Positions 12,601 to 24,520 of a DNA stretch of 62,000 nucleotides are shown one piece after another. Source of the DNA: Symbiodinium natans (Eukaryota > Sar > Dinophyceae > Suessiales > Symbiodiniaceae); NCBI GenBank assembly GCA_905221605.1, contig CAJNDS010002144.1, positions 277,647-339,646 of the forward strand. Direction: 5' to 3'. Below the pieces are notes generated by a model. The model saw only the letters and a program-made list of their open reading frames with translations, searched no databases and was not told where the DNA came from. The position numbers and the translations under genes were made by a program. How positions within the stretch are numbered: the first letter of the stretch is position 1; every line of letters starts with the position of its first letter.

Positions 12601-13143
12601 TTGGGTTTAGGGTTTAGGGTTTAGGGTTTAGGGTTTAGGGTTTAGGGTTTAGGGTTTAGGGTTTAGGGTTTAGGGTTTAGAGTTTAGGGTTTAGGGTTTA
12701 GGGCTTAGGGTGCCTAGACCACAAGCCAAACGAACCCCTGAACTTCAGCATCAAAACTAAGCCATCCAACTCCTAACCCAATGATCCTAAACCCTAAACC
12801 CCTCATTCGACCCTGAAAGCCCAATTCCAAGACCCAAAGGAGTGAAAAAGGGTGGCCTTCTCGGTTGAAAGGGGCTTACAAGTTAAACTAAACCCGGAAC
12901 AAAAAGGGAATAAGGGCCTATCAAGGTACCAGCCCCCCAAACCCTAAACCCCAAACCTTGTCATACACCCCCTCGAAAAAGGTAATAAGGGTCTACTCTG
13001 GGTCCTAGCCCCAAACCCCTTCAAACCCCAAACCCCAAACCCCAAACCCCAAACCCTGAACCCCTAAACCCTAAACCCTAAACCCTAAACCCTAAACCCT
13101 AAACCCTAAACCCTAAACCCTAAACCCTAAACCCTAAACCCTC
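12601..13143. repeat. TTTAGGG array, spacers, then CCCCAAA/CCCTAAA array
   Basis: TTTAGGG at 12601-12710. Two short dispersed repeats (family D) at 12899-12934 and 12976-13011, each reading roughly AAAAAGG(T)AATAAGG followed by CTACTCTGGGTC or a variant. CCCCAAA units then CCCTAAA units at 13021-13143. Confidence 0.85.
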
Positions 13144-15190
13144 ACAAAAAAAGGAATAAGGCACTACTCTGGGTCATCGATTCTGAGCCCCTCGAGTCGC
13201 AGAACAGTGCCGACGAGCCGCCGATGAGTCCCGCGATGCTCATCTTGCTGATCACACGCCCTTAGGATCCGGAAGATGAGGGTTTAGGGTTTAGGGTTTA
13301 GGGTTTAGGGTTTAGGGTTTAGGGTTTATTTCATTAGCCCTACCTAATGAAACACAGCCCTTACAACAAAACCTCAACCTTATAAATCCTATAAGTCCTG
13401 CCATCTAAACCCCAAACCCCAAACCCCAAACCCTAAACCCCAAACCCTAAACCCCAAACCCTAAACCCCAAACCCTAAACCCTAAACCCCAAACCTTACA
13501 AAAGCCCATAAAAGAGGCCTCTAAGACTTGCGACTGGGCGACTCAGGGCCTGCTGCTCCCCGTTGGAGACTTTGATGGCGGAGGCATCCTGCTGTCCAGA
13601 CCCCTGGGTTTAGGGTTTAGGGTTTAGGGTTTAGGATTTAGGGTTTCGGGTTTAGGGTTTAGGGCTTAGGGTTTAGGGTTTAGGGGGAGCCAAACCCTAA
13701 ACCCTAAACCCTAAACCCTAAACTCTCAAATAGTGCCCTCTACTACTATTGGGTCATGGATAAGAACCCTTAAGGGACCTATTTTGTGGCTCCTGAATTA
13801 GGGTTTGAGGTTTCAGGGTTCTAGGGTTTAGGGTTCTAGGGTTCACATAGGGTTATAGGGTTTGGGGTTTAGGGTTTGGGGTTTTAGGGTTTAGGGTTTG
13901 GAGTTTAGGGTTTGGGCTTTAGGCCCATCATGTCATCCCCCTAGCCCTCCCAACTGCAAGTGGCCAAGGCTTGCGGATTTCTCTGGGGCAAAGCTGGGAA
14001 AAGCAGGCCAGCTCCAACTCAATGTTACATGCCAACCCCGCAGCATCAAGAAAGGGGTTAGGGCTTAGGGCTTGTAGGGCTGAGGTTTGAGGGTGTAGGG
14101 TTTAGGGTGCCCCCAAGGCCCACACAAGAATTTGGCCGAAGACTTTACAACCGATCCCGACACCGCTTGGGGGGGATCGAAGAACCCTAAGCCCAAGCAC
14201 AATAACCCAAACATACCTTTCCCCCGAAACCCATATATAAACAAACAAACAAGACCAAATAGACCAACCTTAAACTTGAAGCCCCAAACCCCAAACCCCA
14301 AACCCTAAACCCGAAACCCTGAACCCCAAACCCTGAACCCGAAACCCTAAACCCCAAACCCTAAACCCCAAACCCTGAACCCTAAACCCTAAAACCCTAA
14401 ACCTCAAACCCTAAACCCCAAACCCTAAACCCTAAACCTAAACCCTAAACCCCAGCCCTGGCCTTGCCTGCAGAGGCAACTGGGCCTGGCGCTCGCCAAG
14501 GAGCTGAATCAGGGCGGCGGCCTGCTGCGTCATACCTCTGTCTGCTGGCTCTTGGCAGTGCGGTTTAGGGTTTAGGGTTTATAGTTTTTAGGGTTTAGGG
14601 TTTAGGCTTTAGTGGTTGGGCGCGTCATGCCTTTGAATGCGGTTTGGGGCCTTAGGGTTTGGGAATTAGGTTTAGGGTTTTAGCTTTTCGGGTTTGAATA
14701 GGGTTTATGGTTCAGGGTTTAGGGCTTTTAGTTTTTAGGGTTTTGGGTTGAGGGCTTTGGTTCCTAGGGTTGTTGTGCGTCAGCCATGCGCCAGCAACTG
14801 TACGTCTTAAGAACTTGAACTCTTTTGCGACGTGCGTCGGCGTAGGCTGCAGATGCAGGCGAAATTGGGTTTAGGGTTTAGGGTTTACAGGGTTTAGGGT
14901 TTAGGGTTGGGGGGGGGGGGGGTGTGATTGGGTGAGGTGTTCCTTGGGGACCAAATGAACCCAACAATTCGGTCCTATACCCTATACTACGAAAATTCCG
15001 ATTATGGTATACCCTAAACCCTAAACCGTAAACCCTGTTAGTTCATGTCGTCTTTCGGGTGGAGTGGTCCGGGAAAGTAGGGTCTTGGGTCTAGGGTCTA
15101 GGGTCTAGGGTTTAGGGTTTAGGGCTTAGGGTTTAGGGTTTAGGGTTGCGGGTTTAAGGGTTTAGGGTTTAGGGCTTAAGGTTTAGCATG
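13144..15190. repeat. Mosaic of spacers and telomere-like arrays
   Basis: Family D copy at 13145-13176, TTTAGGG at 13278-13328, CCCCAAA/CCCTAAA at 13404-13500, alternating CCCCAAA, CCCTAAA and CCCTGAA units at 14285-14455, and degenerate TTTAGGG around 15085-15185. No credible gene in the spacers. Confidence 0.8.
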
Positions 15191-15559
15191 TCCGCTTGGC
15201 TGGAAACCAGGGAGAACCAGTCGGGTCGTGGGTGTCCTTCCTTTGTCCCTAGACTTGGTGAACTTTATTCTGTCTTCACAGCCTGGGCTAAAGACAGCGT
15301 GATGTAAGGAGGGTCACTGTGTGGGCAATAAGCTGGTGTGATGAAAGCCTTCTAGCCGATCGGAAAGTAGCAGTTGGGATGGCAGGGTGGGACGCCGGGC
15401 TTTGATCCGCACCGTTAGTTGGTAATGTGCGAGTAGTAAGAAGCTTTGATACCTAAAGCGCGGCGTAGGTATTGGAAATACCACCCCTCTCTCGAACGCA
15501 GACGTTTAAACACAACCTAGTAACTAATCGGAGCACGCGCGTGCTCGGCCGTGGTCCAC

Positions 15560-15690
15560 TATTTTGGGAAAGGGGGAGGGGGGAAGGGGGGGGGGGGGGG
15601 GGGGGGGGGGGAGGGAGGAGGGGGCGGGGGTGGGGGGGGGAAGGGGGCGGGGGGGTGGGGGAGGGGGGGAGGGAGGGGGGGCCAAGTGAC
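15560..15690. repeat. G-rich low-complexity tract
   Basis: Over 120 bp of nearly pure G with scattered A and C, flanked by unique sequence. It sits beside the minus-strand gene fragment at 15690-16320 and produces spurious poly-Pro or poly-Gly frames. Confidence 0.95.
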
Positions 15691-16320
15691 AAGCCACGCC
15701 ATCCACCACGCCCTCCACCGCCACAGCAACAGCCGCGCGTGTTTGCAGGACCTTGCAGCCAGGGTCCTCGGCCAATCGTTTGGCTGCTTCTGGATCTCCG
15801 ATGAGGGACTGCAAACCACACTGCCGTGATGCGCTCCTTGGTCTGGCCATGTGTCCACCGACGAGGCCTCTTTCCATGGGGACGAAAATCTCTGGATGCA
15901 TGTTGCCCACGAAAGTCATGGAAGTTGCGGGGCAGGATCCTTCCCCGTGCATACCCCTCGTGCGCGTGGCCTTGGAGGCCTCCCCAAACTGCAAGAACCG
16001 GTTAAGTTGACCAGCGTACTGGTTGACAGCCAAGGGGGTTTGCAGAGGTTCGGCGCGAATCGTCGTTTATGAGGCCGAAGCTAGCAAAGGTTGCGTAGAC
16101 TTCGTCCACGTTGACGACACGGCCGAAGTGGAGAGAACCTTCTAGGTCAGGCTCGTCCACATCCAAGTCCTTGAGACTCTCCACCTGCTGGAAGTCCCCG
16201 GCCATGCGCTGAAAGAACACTTCAGGCGTGAGAGTGGAAATCGCTGCGCTAGCGACTCGGACTCGAGGCTGCTTGGGGGGTGGACCAACACCATCCTCAG
16301 CTGGAGCTGGGGCGCCCCGT
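15690..16320 (-). pseudogene. Degenerate minus-strand protein-coding fragment
   Basis: Two adjoining minus-strand frames read like real protein. The first (about 16320 to 16053) includes EVFFQRMAGDFQQVESL and VVNVDEVYATFASFGLI. The second (about 16050 to 15695) includes LAVNQYAGQLNRFLQFGEA, TFVGNMHPEIFVPMERGLVG and SLIGDPEAAKRLAEDPG. They join only through a frameshift near 16050, and the frame then runs into the G-rich tract. Composition and the absence of stops make chance unlikely. The fold of a DEx motif followed by a GN.HPE stretch vaguely recalls DUF3987-type proteins of mobile elements, but that is a guess. It may equally be two exons of a host gene. Upstream context (16320-16640) shows no clear start. 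Confidence 0.45.
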
Positions 16321-16639
16321 CATCTGCGCTCTGGGCGGACCACGCCTTGGTATTTGCACTTCTGCACTCACTTGCACAACATGCACTCAACCGCCTACAT
16401 CCCAACAAAGGCCCAACTTGGGCGTTGGCAGCCCCCGGCCCCCGCCTCCTCCATGAGGAGGCAAAGGGCCTCCACAGCTAACAGTTCCATGTGTCACATG
16501 AGCCCAGGAGAGTCGCGAGCAGGGAAGTTGCATGCGACTCCCAAAGGGGGAAGCAAGCTCGTCATGGCGAGCCAGAACCGGCACGCGAGCAAAGCAAGAG
16601 AGAGCCCGTAGTTGCTTAGAGGCGACTCTCATCTACTAC

Positions 16640-17270
16640 AGTCAAGAGGCGCGGGCTTAGAGGCTTAGAACAATACCCCTCGCTGTCCGTGCGTGCCACC
16701 AGCCAAAACACCAAGAAACAAAAGGCCTTGGCCAAACGCTTCCTGCGTCGCTCCCCCTGGCGCAAGGAATTCTAGCCCTATCCCGTTGCTGGCACTCTGG
16801 TATCTACGCGCCTTTGAAGGCGCCTTTGACTTTTTGACCATGCTGGAGGCGATTCTTGAGCCCACATGCCACTCGTCACCACGGCTAAGCAGGAATTTTT
16901 GCCTGCACCACAGTTGACCAACATGAGCCCTGCACTCACTCAAATTGCAAGTGACGTGCTCCCCGTTCAGACATGCGGCATTTTTTCAGCTTGAGCGCAT
17001 TGCACGATTAGACATTTCGAGGTTTTGGGGGATGGGTGCGGGGGTGTGGATGTGCCGGTGGTGAGGGCTCGCGTGGCTCGGCAAGGGCAGCTTCGCAGGA
17101 GTTTTAACACGGAGTTTTAACACCTTTTTTTGGGCTTTTTTTACACCTGAAGGACGAATATATTGTAAAAACCAATACGCCGTGCACTTCCCCTCGATCT
17201 GAGCATGTCTCGTCCGCGCTTCTATACCTAAACCAACTTCGTAGGGTGGGTCCATGATACTTGGGTACCC
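16640..17270. other. Unique sequence without recognised gene
   Basis: About 630 bp of non-repetitive sequence. Short overlapping open frames occur on both strands but none stands out. It includes a T-rich stretch near 17122-17142. Nothing further seen. Confidence 0.6.
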
Positions 17271-18014
17271 AAGTATTTGACGAAGTGGACTGTAGGTTTT
17301 AGGGTTTAGGGTGTAGGGTTAGGGTGTAGGGAAATAGGCACCTTATCTCCCCCTATATATGAGGGATGTTGTAGGGCACCGAACCCCTGACTACGAAGAA
17401 CCAGTGGGTTGGGTATGGCTTAGGGCATAACCCTAGACCCTAGACCCTAGACCGTAGACCCTAAACCCTAAAACGCTTCTGGTCGTTCTAGGTGGCCAGA
17501 CGGCTAAACTGTTATTCCGCGTAGGGGGGTCATCCACAGAGTCAGACATCCTTAGAGAGTGTAACAACTGCCCACCCTAAACATAGGGTTTAGGGTTTAG
17601 GGTTTAGGGTTGAGGGTTTAGGGTTTAGGGAATTTTGTGAACGGGAAGCAAACCCAGACTCCCAAGTTTAGGGTTTAGGGCCCAACAACCAAAAGAGGAG
17701 ACGGCCTGTCAAGGACACCCGCGTTTGCAGATGCTGAACGACCTTGGACGAAAGGTGAGCACTTGCGAGAGGGCCTGCGATTTGAGGCTTTGGGCCTTTA
17801 GGGTTTAGGGTTTAGGGTGTAGGGAGTTTTGTGTATGGCATAAGGGTGCTAGGGCCTGGGGTTGCTTGATGTTGCTTGCAGGTTTTGGGGCGTCCGTCTG
17901 TGTCTGGGTTTGGTGTTTGCAGACTCTCGGGCAAACCCTTAAAACAAGCTAAACCCTCAACTCCGAACCCTCAACCCTCAACCCTCAACCCTAAATCCTA
18001 AACCCTAAACACTA
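17271..18014. repeat. Degenerate telomere-like tracts and spacers
   Basis: TTTAGGG-like tracts at 17295-17325, 17586-17632 and 17795-17825, and CCCTAGA/CCCTAAA tracts at 17430-17470 and 17935-18010. The last CCCTAAA tract abuts the TA target of the element that begins at 18015. Confidence 0.8.
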
Positions 18015-20383
18015 TAGTGACGACCGAGCAGTTAGAATATTGGAAAACGGGCAGGGACCAGTTAGAATATTTGTGGCGCGGAGGGTAAACGGCCAGATTT
18101 TACCCTCGGGCCAAAACTAGCAGTTAGAATATTTGTTTTCCAGAACCAGCAGTTAGAATATTCTTATTCCAGAACTAGCAGTTAGAATATTTCTTGGCCA
18201 AAACTAGCAATTAAAATATTTCTTGGCCAAAACTAAACGGGGTTTACGGCTTGGAGTCTTCTGGAACTCGAAACCGCAAGCTGCAAGCCATGCTAAATAG
18301 GGCTTTCCTTGCCTAATGCATTGTGGTGCTACAAATGGACGCTGGGAAACGGCCTAATACCCTGATAGCCTAACACCCTGACCCCGAACTCCCTACCTTA
18401 CCTCCCTAACCCTACGCCCTAAAACCCTAAACCCTCAACCCGAAACCCTGATCCCTGAACCCTGGACCCGAACTCCCCAAAAAGGGTATTCCCCAATTTG
18501 GAGAACAGGGTGCAGAGTTGCAGAGCCTTAGAGGGTCAAGACATAGACCCGTGTCTGCTTCGGGGTCAGGTCCGGCTGTGATTTCTCTCCAATCTCCACG
18601 ATGTATATACTCCTAGGGTTTATAGGGTTTACGGTTTAGGGTCATGGTTGAGCAGCTAAGCCCTAAGAAAGAAATACGGGTACCACTGCGGGCCTAGACT
18701 AACCACGGTCCGGAGCTTTCACCGAAGGCCTCTTTCAGGCCTTCCTGGCCTTCACGGCTCCTTGCAGAACCAGCAGCTAGACTATTTCTGGGGGCAGAGG
18801 GGGTTGGGGCCTTCTCCAAGCCTCTTCAGGCCTTCCTGGCCTTCACGGCTCCCAAAACAGAATGAGCAGATAGAATATTTCTGGGGGCAGGGGGGTTGCG
18901 GCCTTCTCCAAGGCTCTTTCAGGCCTTCCTGGCCTTCACGGCTCCTTGCAGAACCAGCAGATAGAATATGTCTGGGGGCAGGGGGGTTGGGGCCTTCTCC
19001 TGGCCTTCACGGCTCCTTGCAGAACCAGCAGACAGAATATTTCTGCGCCCAGAAATATTCTCTCTGCTGGTACTGCAAAATATTTTATGTGCTGATTCTG
19101 GAAGGCCAGGAAGGCCTGAAAGAGCCCTGGAGAAGGCCCCACCCCCCCTGCCCCCAGAAATATGCTTTCTGCTGGTTCTGCAAGGAGCCGTGAAGGCCAG
19201 CAGGAAGGCCTGAAAAAACCCTGGAGAAGGCCCCAACCCCCTTGCCCCAGAAATATTCTATCTGCTGGTTCTGCAATGAGCCGTGAAGGCCAGGAGAAGG
19301 CCCCAACCCCCCTGCCACCAGAAATATTCTATCTGCTGGTTCTGCAAGGAGCCGTGAAGGCCAGGAAGGCTTGAAAGAGCCCTGAAGAAGGCCCCCTGGC
19401 CAACCCCCCTGCCTCCGGAAATATTCTCTCTGCTGTTTCTGCAAAATATTCTATCTGCAGATTCTGCAAGGAGCCGTGAAGGCCAGGAAGGCCTGAAAGA
19501 GCCCTGGAGAAGGCCCCAACGCAGGGGGGTTGGGGCCTTCAGCAGATAGCGTATTTCTGGGGGCAGGGGGGGTGGGGCCTTCTCCAGGGCTCTTTCATTT
19601 TAAGGGTCTTAGGCTTCTCCAGGGCTCTTTCAGGCCTTCACGGCTCCTTGCAGAACCAGCAGATAAGGTTTTTTCTGGGGGCAGGGGGGTCGGGGCCTTT
19701 TTATAGGGCTCTTTCAGGCGGGCAGGGGGGTTGGGGCCTTCTCCTGGCCTTCACGGCTCCTTGCAGAACCAGCAGATAGAATATTTCTGGGGGCAGGGGG
19801 GTTGGGGCCTTCTTCACGGAAGTGTATGCACACCACGGTCCAGCATCTACTGGACCCGGTATATAAGTGTTATGTATATGTCTATATGCTTAAGCCACGG
19901 TCCGGAGCTCTCACCGAACCCGGAAGTGTATGCACACCACGGGCCAGCATGCACCGGACCCGGTATATTCGTGTTCTGTATATGAATATATCTAATTATG
20001 TATAAACCACGGTCCGGAGCTTTCATCGAACCCGGTATATATAAGTGCATAACCCCCCCCCCCCCTGCCCCGTGTGGTGTGGGGTTTAGGGTTTTGGGTT
20101 TTGCGTTTATATATACAGGGTTTAGGGTTCTGGTTTAGGGTTTAGAGTTTCGATGATATAAAGAGAAAAAGGACTGCAATTTCTGAAAAAATATTCTAAC
20201 TGCTAGTTTTGGCCAAGAAATATTCTAACTGCTAGTTCTGGAAAATATTCGAACTGCTAGTTCTGGAAAAAAACAATATTCTAACTGCTAGTTTTGCGCG
20301 ATGGTAATTTTTTTTGAAAAAAATGTACTGGGCGGAGGGTGAACGCCAAAAACAAATATATTCTAACTGCTGGGTCGCCACTA
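18015..20383. mobile_element. TA-flanked inverted-repeat element built from AGCAG(T/A)TAGAATATT repeats
   Basis: The left end reads TAGTGACGACC and the right end, on the opposite strand, TAGTGGCGACC. Both continue into AGCAGTTAGAATAT, giving TIRs of about 26 bp with two mismatches, each preceded by TA (18013-18014 and 20384-20385). Multiple subterminal copies of AGCAGTTAGAATATT lie at 18020-18235, and inverted copies at 20190-20370. The interior (18720-19830) is an array of a unit of roughly 110 bp carrying the related AGCAGATAGAATATTTCTGG. It is arranged forward, then inverted, then forward again, and gives the spurious 60-140-residue frames seen there. A second internal repeat (CCACGGTCCGGAGCT and flanks) occurs near 18700 and three times in 19830-20040. 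No transposase is present, so it is a non-autonomous DNA transposon or palindromic satellite. Confidence 0.75.
18730..19815. repeat. Bidirectional array of a unit of roughly 110 bp
   Basis: The unit contains CAGGCCTTCCTGGCCTTCACGG, split here as CAGGCCTTCCTGG and CCTTCACGG, then CTCCTTGCAGAACCAGCAG, TAGAATATTTCTGGGGG and CAGGGGGGTTGGGGCCTTCT. About five forward units (to about 19040) are followed by about five inverted units (19045-19520) and further forward units (19522-19815), so most of the block can fold on itself. Confidence 0.9.
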
Positions 20384-21961
20384 TACACCCCAAACACACT
20401 CCGAACCCTAAGCCTTACACCCTGAACCCTCAACCCTGAGCCATAATCGCCCGAAGCCTTAGAAACTACTGACGAAGCCTGGGCCCCAGAGTTGCCAAAA
20501 GCCCCTGGACCGAGGGTCTAGGGTTTAGGGTGTAGGGTTTACGGCTTAGGGTTCTAAACCCTAAACCCTAACCCTAAGTCCTAAACCCTAAATCCTAAAC
20601 CCTAATTCTTTCCAGCATTTCTAGGGTTCGGAGTTTCAGTTCAAGGGTTGAAAAGTTTCATTCTCCCAGAGCCCAGGAATCCTTGGCAGCCCAGTACCCA
20701 TATACATATTCTAATAAGGGTACCCGGTTTAGGGTTTAGGGTTTAGGGTTTAGGGTTTAGGGTTTAGGGTTTAGGGCTAGGGTTTTAAGGGCACCAATGA
20801 ACCAAAAACAGGGAAAAGAGTACCACTCGGCTACCAAGAATCTCGTGCTTAGACGCGAGTAGTCCCCTCCCCCTACCCCCAACACCAAAAATCGCATCCC
20901 CCCTATATCCTATAATATACCTAAACTGAGAGCATTTGATATATGGGGGTAGGGGGGGGGGGGGGGGCAAATATTATTGGGGGGGGGGGGGGGCAATTCT
21001 TCCTAATTACAAGATGCACTCCACGGAGACTTCAATTCCTGCGCTTCACCGGGCATGGGGTTTAGGGTCCTAAACCCTAAACCCTAAACCCTAAACCCTA
21101 AACCCTGAGCCCTACTCCCCCTGTAGGTAAGGAAGCCTGGAAATTCCAAGCCCGGAGCCAAAGACAACAGGGCCTCTTCATCCAGCTTGCGGAGAAGGCT
21201 CCTTTGAGGCAAGAGGGGGTTTAGGGTTTAGGGTTTAGGGCTGAAGAGGGGGCCCGAAGAGGGCGCAATCAAATTTACCATGAATCTAACTACCCAACTA
21301 CCCTTCTCGAGCCGCAGAGGACCCTAAACCCTAAACCAGGGGGGGAGGGGGGGGGGGGGGGGGGGGGTGAATCTAGGTAGGGTTGCGAGTCTCGTTTGCA
21401 GACGTTTCGGGTTTAGGGCGGACCATAGCCCTGAACCCTAAAACGGCAAGAAGGGTTCAGGGTTCAGGGTTTAGGGTTTAGAGCTTACGGTTTAGGGTTT
21501 ATGCTGCCACTGAAGATGCAGGACAAGCAGTGTGAGAATAAGTCGCCCGTCTAGCGATGCTCGCGCAGGCCCATTTGAGTTGGGATGTACAGCGATCACA
21601 CCTGCAAGGCCTAAATTGGACGGTACCATGAACCGAACGAGAGGCTGCTGGACGCAAGAGTAACATCGGAATAAGAAGGGTACCATTTCAGTCTATTAAA
21701 TACTAAAATGAGCTTATTACGGAACCTGGGTCGACTAAAAAAAGGGACAAGGGTTTAGGGTTTAGGGGTTTAGGGGTTAGGACTTAGGGATGCAAAATCT
21801 TGAAGCCGCAACCCTGAAGCCCGCATCATCCCGAATCGTCCATACCAGCTTGTCTCTTGGGATTTTCGGGCGACGGGCTCAGGGCTAAAGGTTTAGGCTG
21901 TCGGGCTTGGGGTCCAAGGGTTTAGGGTTTAGGGGTTTAGGGCTTTAGGGTATCTTCGCCG

Positions 21962-21997
<36 letters not shown>

Positions 21998-22280
21998 TGG
22001 CCTCTGCGACTTATCCAGGCTAGCAGGGCGCTTGGGGTGCGGCCCATGGCAATACCTGCAAGAGTAACCCAAGAGTAACCCTAAACCCTAAACCCTAAAC
22101 CCTAAACCCTAAACCCTAAACCCTAAACCCTAAACCCTAAACCCTAAACCCTAGCCCTAAAACCCAAGGGTCTGAGCAGGGAACCTAAGCCCTAAAGAAA
22201 AGGAATGAGGGCATACTGAGGGTGCTAGTGCTCGTACGGCTACTACACATGAGGGGAGAAAATGTTGACAACTGCCTTAA
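20384..22280. repeat. Mosaic of telomere-like tracts and homopolymers
   Basis: TTTAGGG at 20729-20775. G-to-C junctions at about 20555 and 21066. Poly-G-rich runs at 20950-20995 and 21340-21368. A poly-C run of about 35 bases at 21963-21997. CCCTAAA array at 22077-22155. Family D copy at 22195-22230. No gene recognised. Confidence 0.8.
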
Positions 22281-22347
22281 ACTACTATAATTCCTATTTC
22301 GGTATATGAGCCAGAAAAACCCTTTCAGGGTGCAATTGGTCCCCAAA
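22281..22347. repeat. Dispersed repeat family E, copy 1
   Basis: ACTACTATAATTCCT, then GGTATATGAGCCA, AAAAACCCTTTCAGGGT and GGTCCC. The same order recurs at 26564-26626. Confidence 0.75.
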
Positions 22348-24190
22348 CACAAAGTGTGTACAGTGATGTTTTGCAGGATTGAGCTGGCAACATGCTGTAC
22401 TTAGGCCCTCAGAAGATAGGTTTTCCTGCTTTTTGTTGGACAATTCTGCATTTCAGCAGCTGTATGCCCAAAAAGATGGGGGTGGTACAGAACAAGGTTT
22501 TCTGTTTTCTGCCCTTGAAGGGCCAGTATGTCATGAACAGAAGATGTGTGGGCATGGCAGTGAGGGGAGGGGGGGTACGATAATACAATATAGTACAACA
22601 TAGTACAACGATATGCAATATAATTGCAATATAATATAACAGAATAGAATGTCGTATAGTGTAGTAAAGTATAATGCTATATATATATATATATACATAT
22701 GTGCATATATATATATATATATAGAGACATATTTTTTGGTCAGCCACTTCTTCTAATGTGTTGTGGTTTATATACAGAACAATTACAGATGCACCAAGGT
22801 TTGACTTTGGCTCATGTGAAGACTTGTCGTGGTCAGGGTGCAGGTTTCGGGTGTGAGCGGTTGCGATAACGATAAGTCTCCAACCTTCCTCAGCATGCTT
22901 AAGAATTCAGACAAGGAGCTCAGGTTTTAGGGGTTAAGGGTTCCGGGGCTGTTTTTAGGGCGCAAAGGCCCTTGAATCCCCAATTGAAGACCCTACTACA
23001 CCACGACGAAAAGGGGAAGAACTTTTTGGATCCCCTTAGTTTAGCAGGAAAAAATATTCTCCTTCTGTTGAGTAGGAGCCCAAGGGAGGGTTTAGGGTTC
23101 AGGGTTTAAGAAGAGCATAGACAGCTTTGAGCTCTGGGAGACTCCTCTATTGCCGGCAAGGTAATCTCAAGTAGCAAGAGGCAGTCCGCTTTGAGAATCG
23201 AGTGTGCCGCAACGTATGGACGTGTACCCGTAGCTGTCCTTCAATATTCAGCCGGATTTAGGGGTTAGGGTCTGACCCAAAGCCCTAAACCCTGTTTGGG
23301 TTGACGTTGTGCCCAGGTAGGTAGGTCAAGGGCGTTGGGGATCAGGGTTTAGGGTTTAAGGCCCTCTAGGGCATAACTACATCCCCACGAAATGAATCTA
23401 TCCCCCGAACCCTAAACCCCATAAACTCCAAAATGGTATACCGCGCCCTACTGTAGACCCTAAACCCGAAACAACCCTAAACCGTAGCAAACATTAGCCT
23501 AAACCCTATACCCAAAACGCCCAACATCGGCAAATAGGGGGTACCCCTGTAGACTGAGTAGAATTCCCTTAAAGGACCCCCCAAACCTGGTAAACCCTAA
23601 ACCCTAAACCCTAATTTCAACAACCCCCCACATCCCACTTGCTGCCCAAGCCGCGTGCAGTCGCTGCCCTGTGGGCAACTGCGGACAGCGAAGTGAACCT
23701 GAACCACCCTAAACCCTAAACCCTAAACCCTAAACCCAAAACCCAAAACCCAAAACCCTAAACCCTAAACCCAAGCGTTTTGCTGGTAAAGGGTCGGCAG
23801 AGGGGCAGGGTTTCGGGCTTAACAAATATATGGGTAGGGTTTAGGGTTTAGAGTGTAGGGCTTAGGGTTAGGGATGCAAGGTATTTAGGAGTCAGGGATT
23901 GGGGTTTAGCATGTTGAGGGATTCAGGATTTAGAGTTTCAAGCAGTTTCAGTTTTTCGGATTCTGGGGTTAGGGGTTTGGGGCCCTAAACCCTAAACCCC
24001 TAAACCCTAAACCCTAAAACCTACGTATCCTCAACCTGCATATGCTCAGCCTCAGAAAGCCTAGCGATAGCTCTGGGGCGTCGCATGCTTCTCATGAACC
24101 TTCGCCGAAAGTTTAGGGCCCGGGGGCGTGTTCCAAAGTCTGGGTCTGTTTGGGAAAGATACACTTCGCATTCTGCTCTTTATAGCTTGG
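22348..24190. other. Low-information unique DNA with AT microsatellite
   Basis: 22379-22575 has overlapping open frames on both strands but no convincing protein. An AT-rich simple tract follows at 22577-22735, including (AT)n at 22678-22721. Telomere-like tracts are sparse (23590-23615, 23705-23770, 23995-24020), with a G-to-C junction near 23983. Nothing else recognised. Confidence 0.65.
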
Positions 24191-24193
24191 TGC

Positions 24194-24520
24194 TAAACCC
24201 TACACCCTAAACCCTAAACCCTAAACCCTACACCCTACACCCTAAACCCTAAACCCTAAACCCTAAACCCTAAACCCTAAACCCTAAACCCTAAACCCTA
24301 AACCCTAAACCCTAAACCCTAAACCCTAAACATCCACATCGGCCGCGAAACGCAGGGACGCTTGCACATCTCGGGGTGGCCCACGCTGCCAATGCTGGGC
24401 GCACCTGGGCTCCCGAGTAGGGTTTAGGGTTTAGGGTTTAGGGTTTAGGGTTTAGGGTTTAGGGTTTAGGGTTTAGGGTTTAGGGTTTAGGGTTTAGGGT
24501 TTAGGGTTTAGGGGGTCAGG
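24194..24520. repeat. CCCTAAA array, 90-bp unique spacer, TTTAGGG array
   Basis: C-rich array at 24194-24332 and G-rich array at 24418-24520 enclose a single unique segment with outward telomere polarity, the clearest example of a doubly capped spacer in this window. Confidence 0.93.

Noticed and set aside
15453-15821. Proline-rich and glycine-rich frames over 15.5-15.7 kb
   Set aside because: Shadows of the G-rich tract. Only the separate minus-strand fragment upstream of it looks real.
18730-19815. CRISPR-like array of direct repeats
   Set aside because: Units are about 110 bp, occur in both orientations, lack unique spacers of constant size and sit in eukaryotic DNA.
22379-22603. Overlapping open frames on both strands around 22.4-22.6 kb
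   Set aside because: Short, mutually overlapping, no motif, and the region grades into an AT microsatellite.
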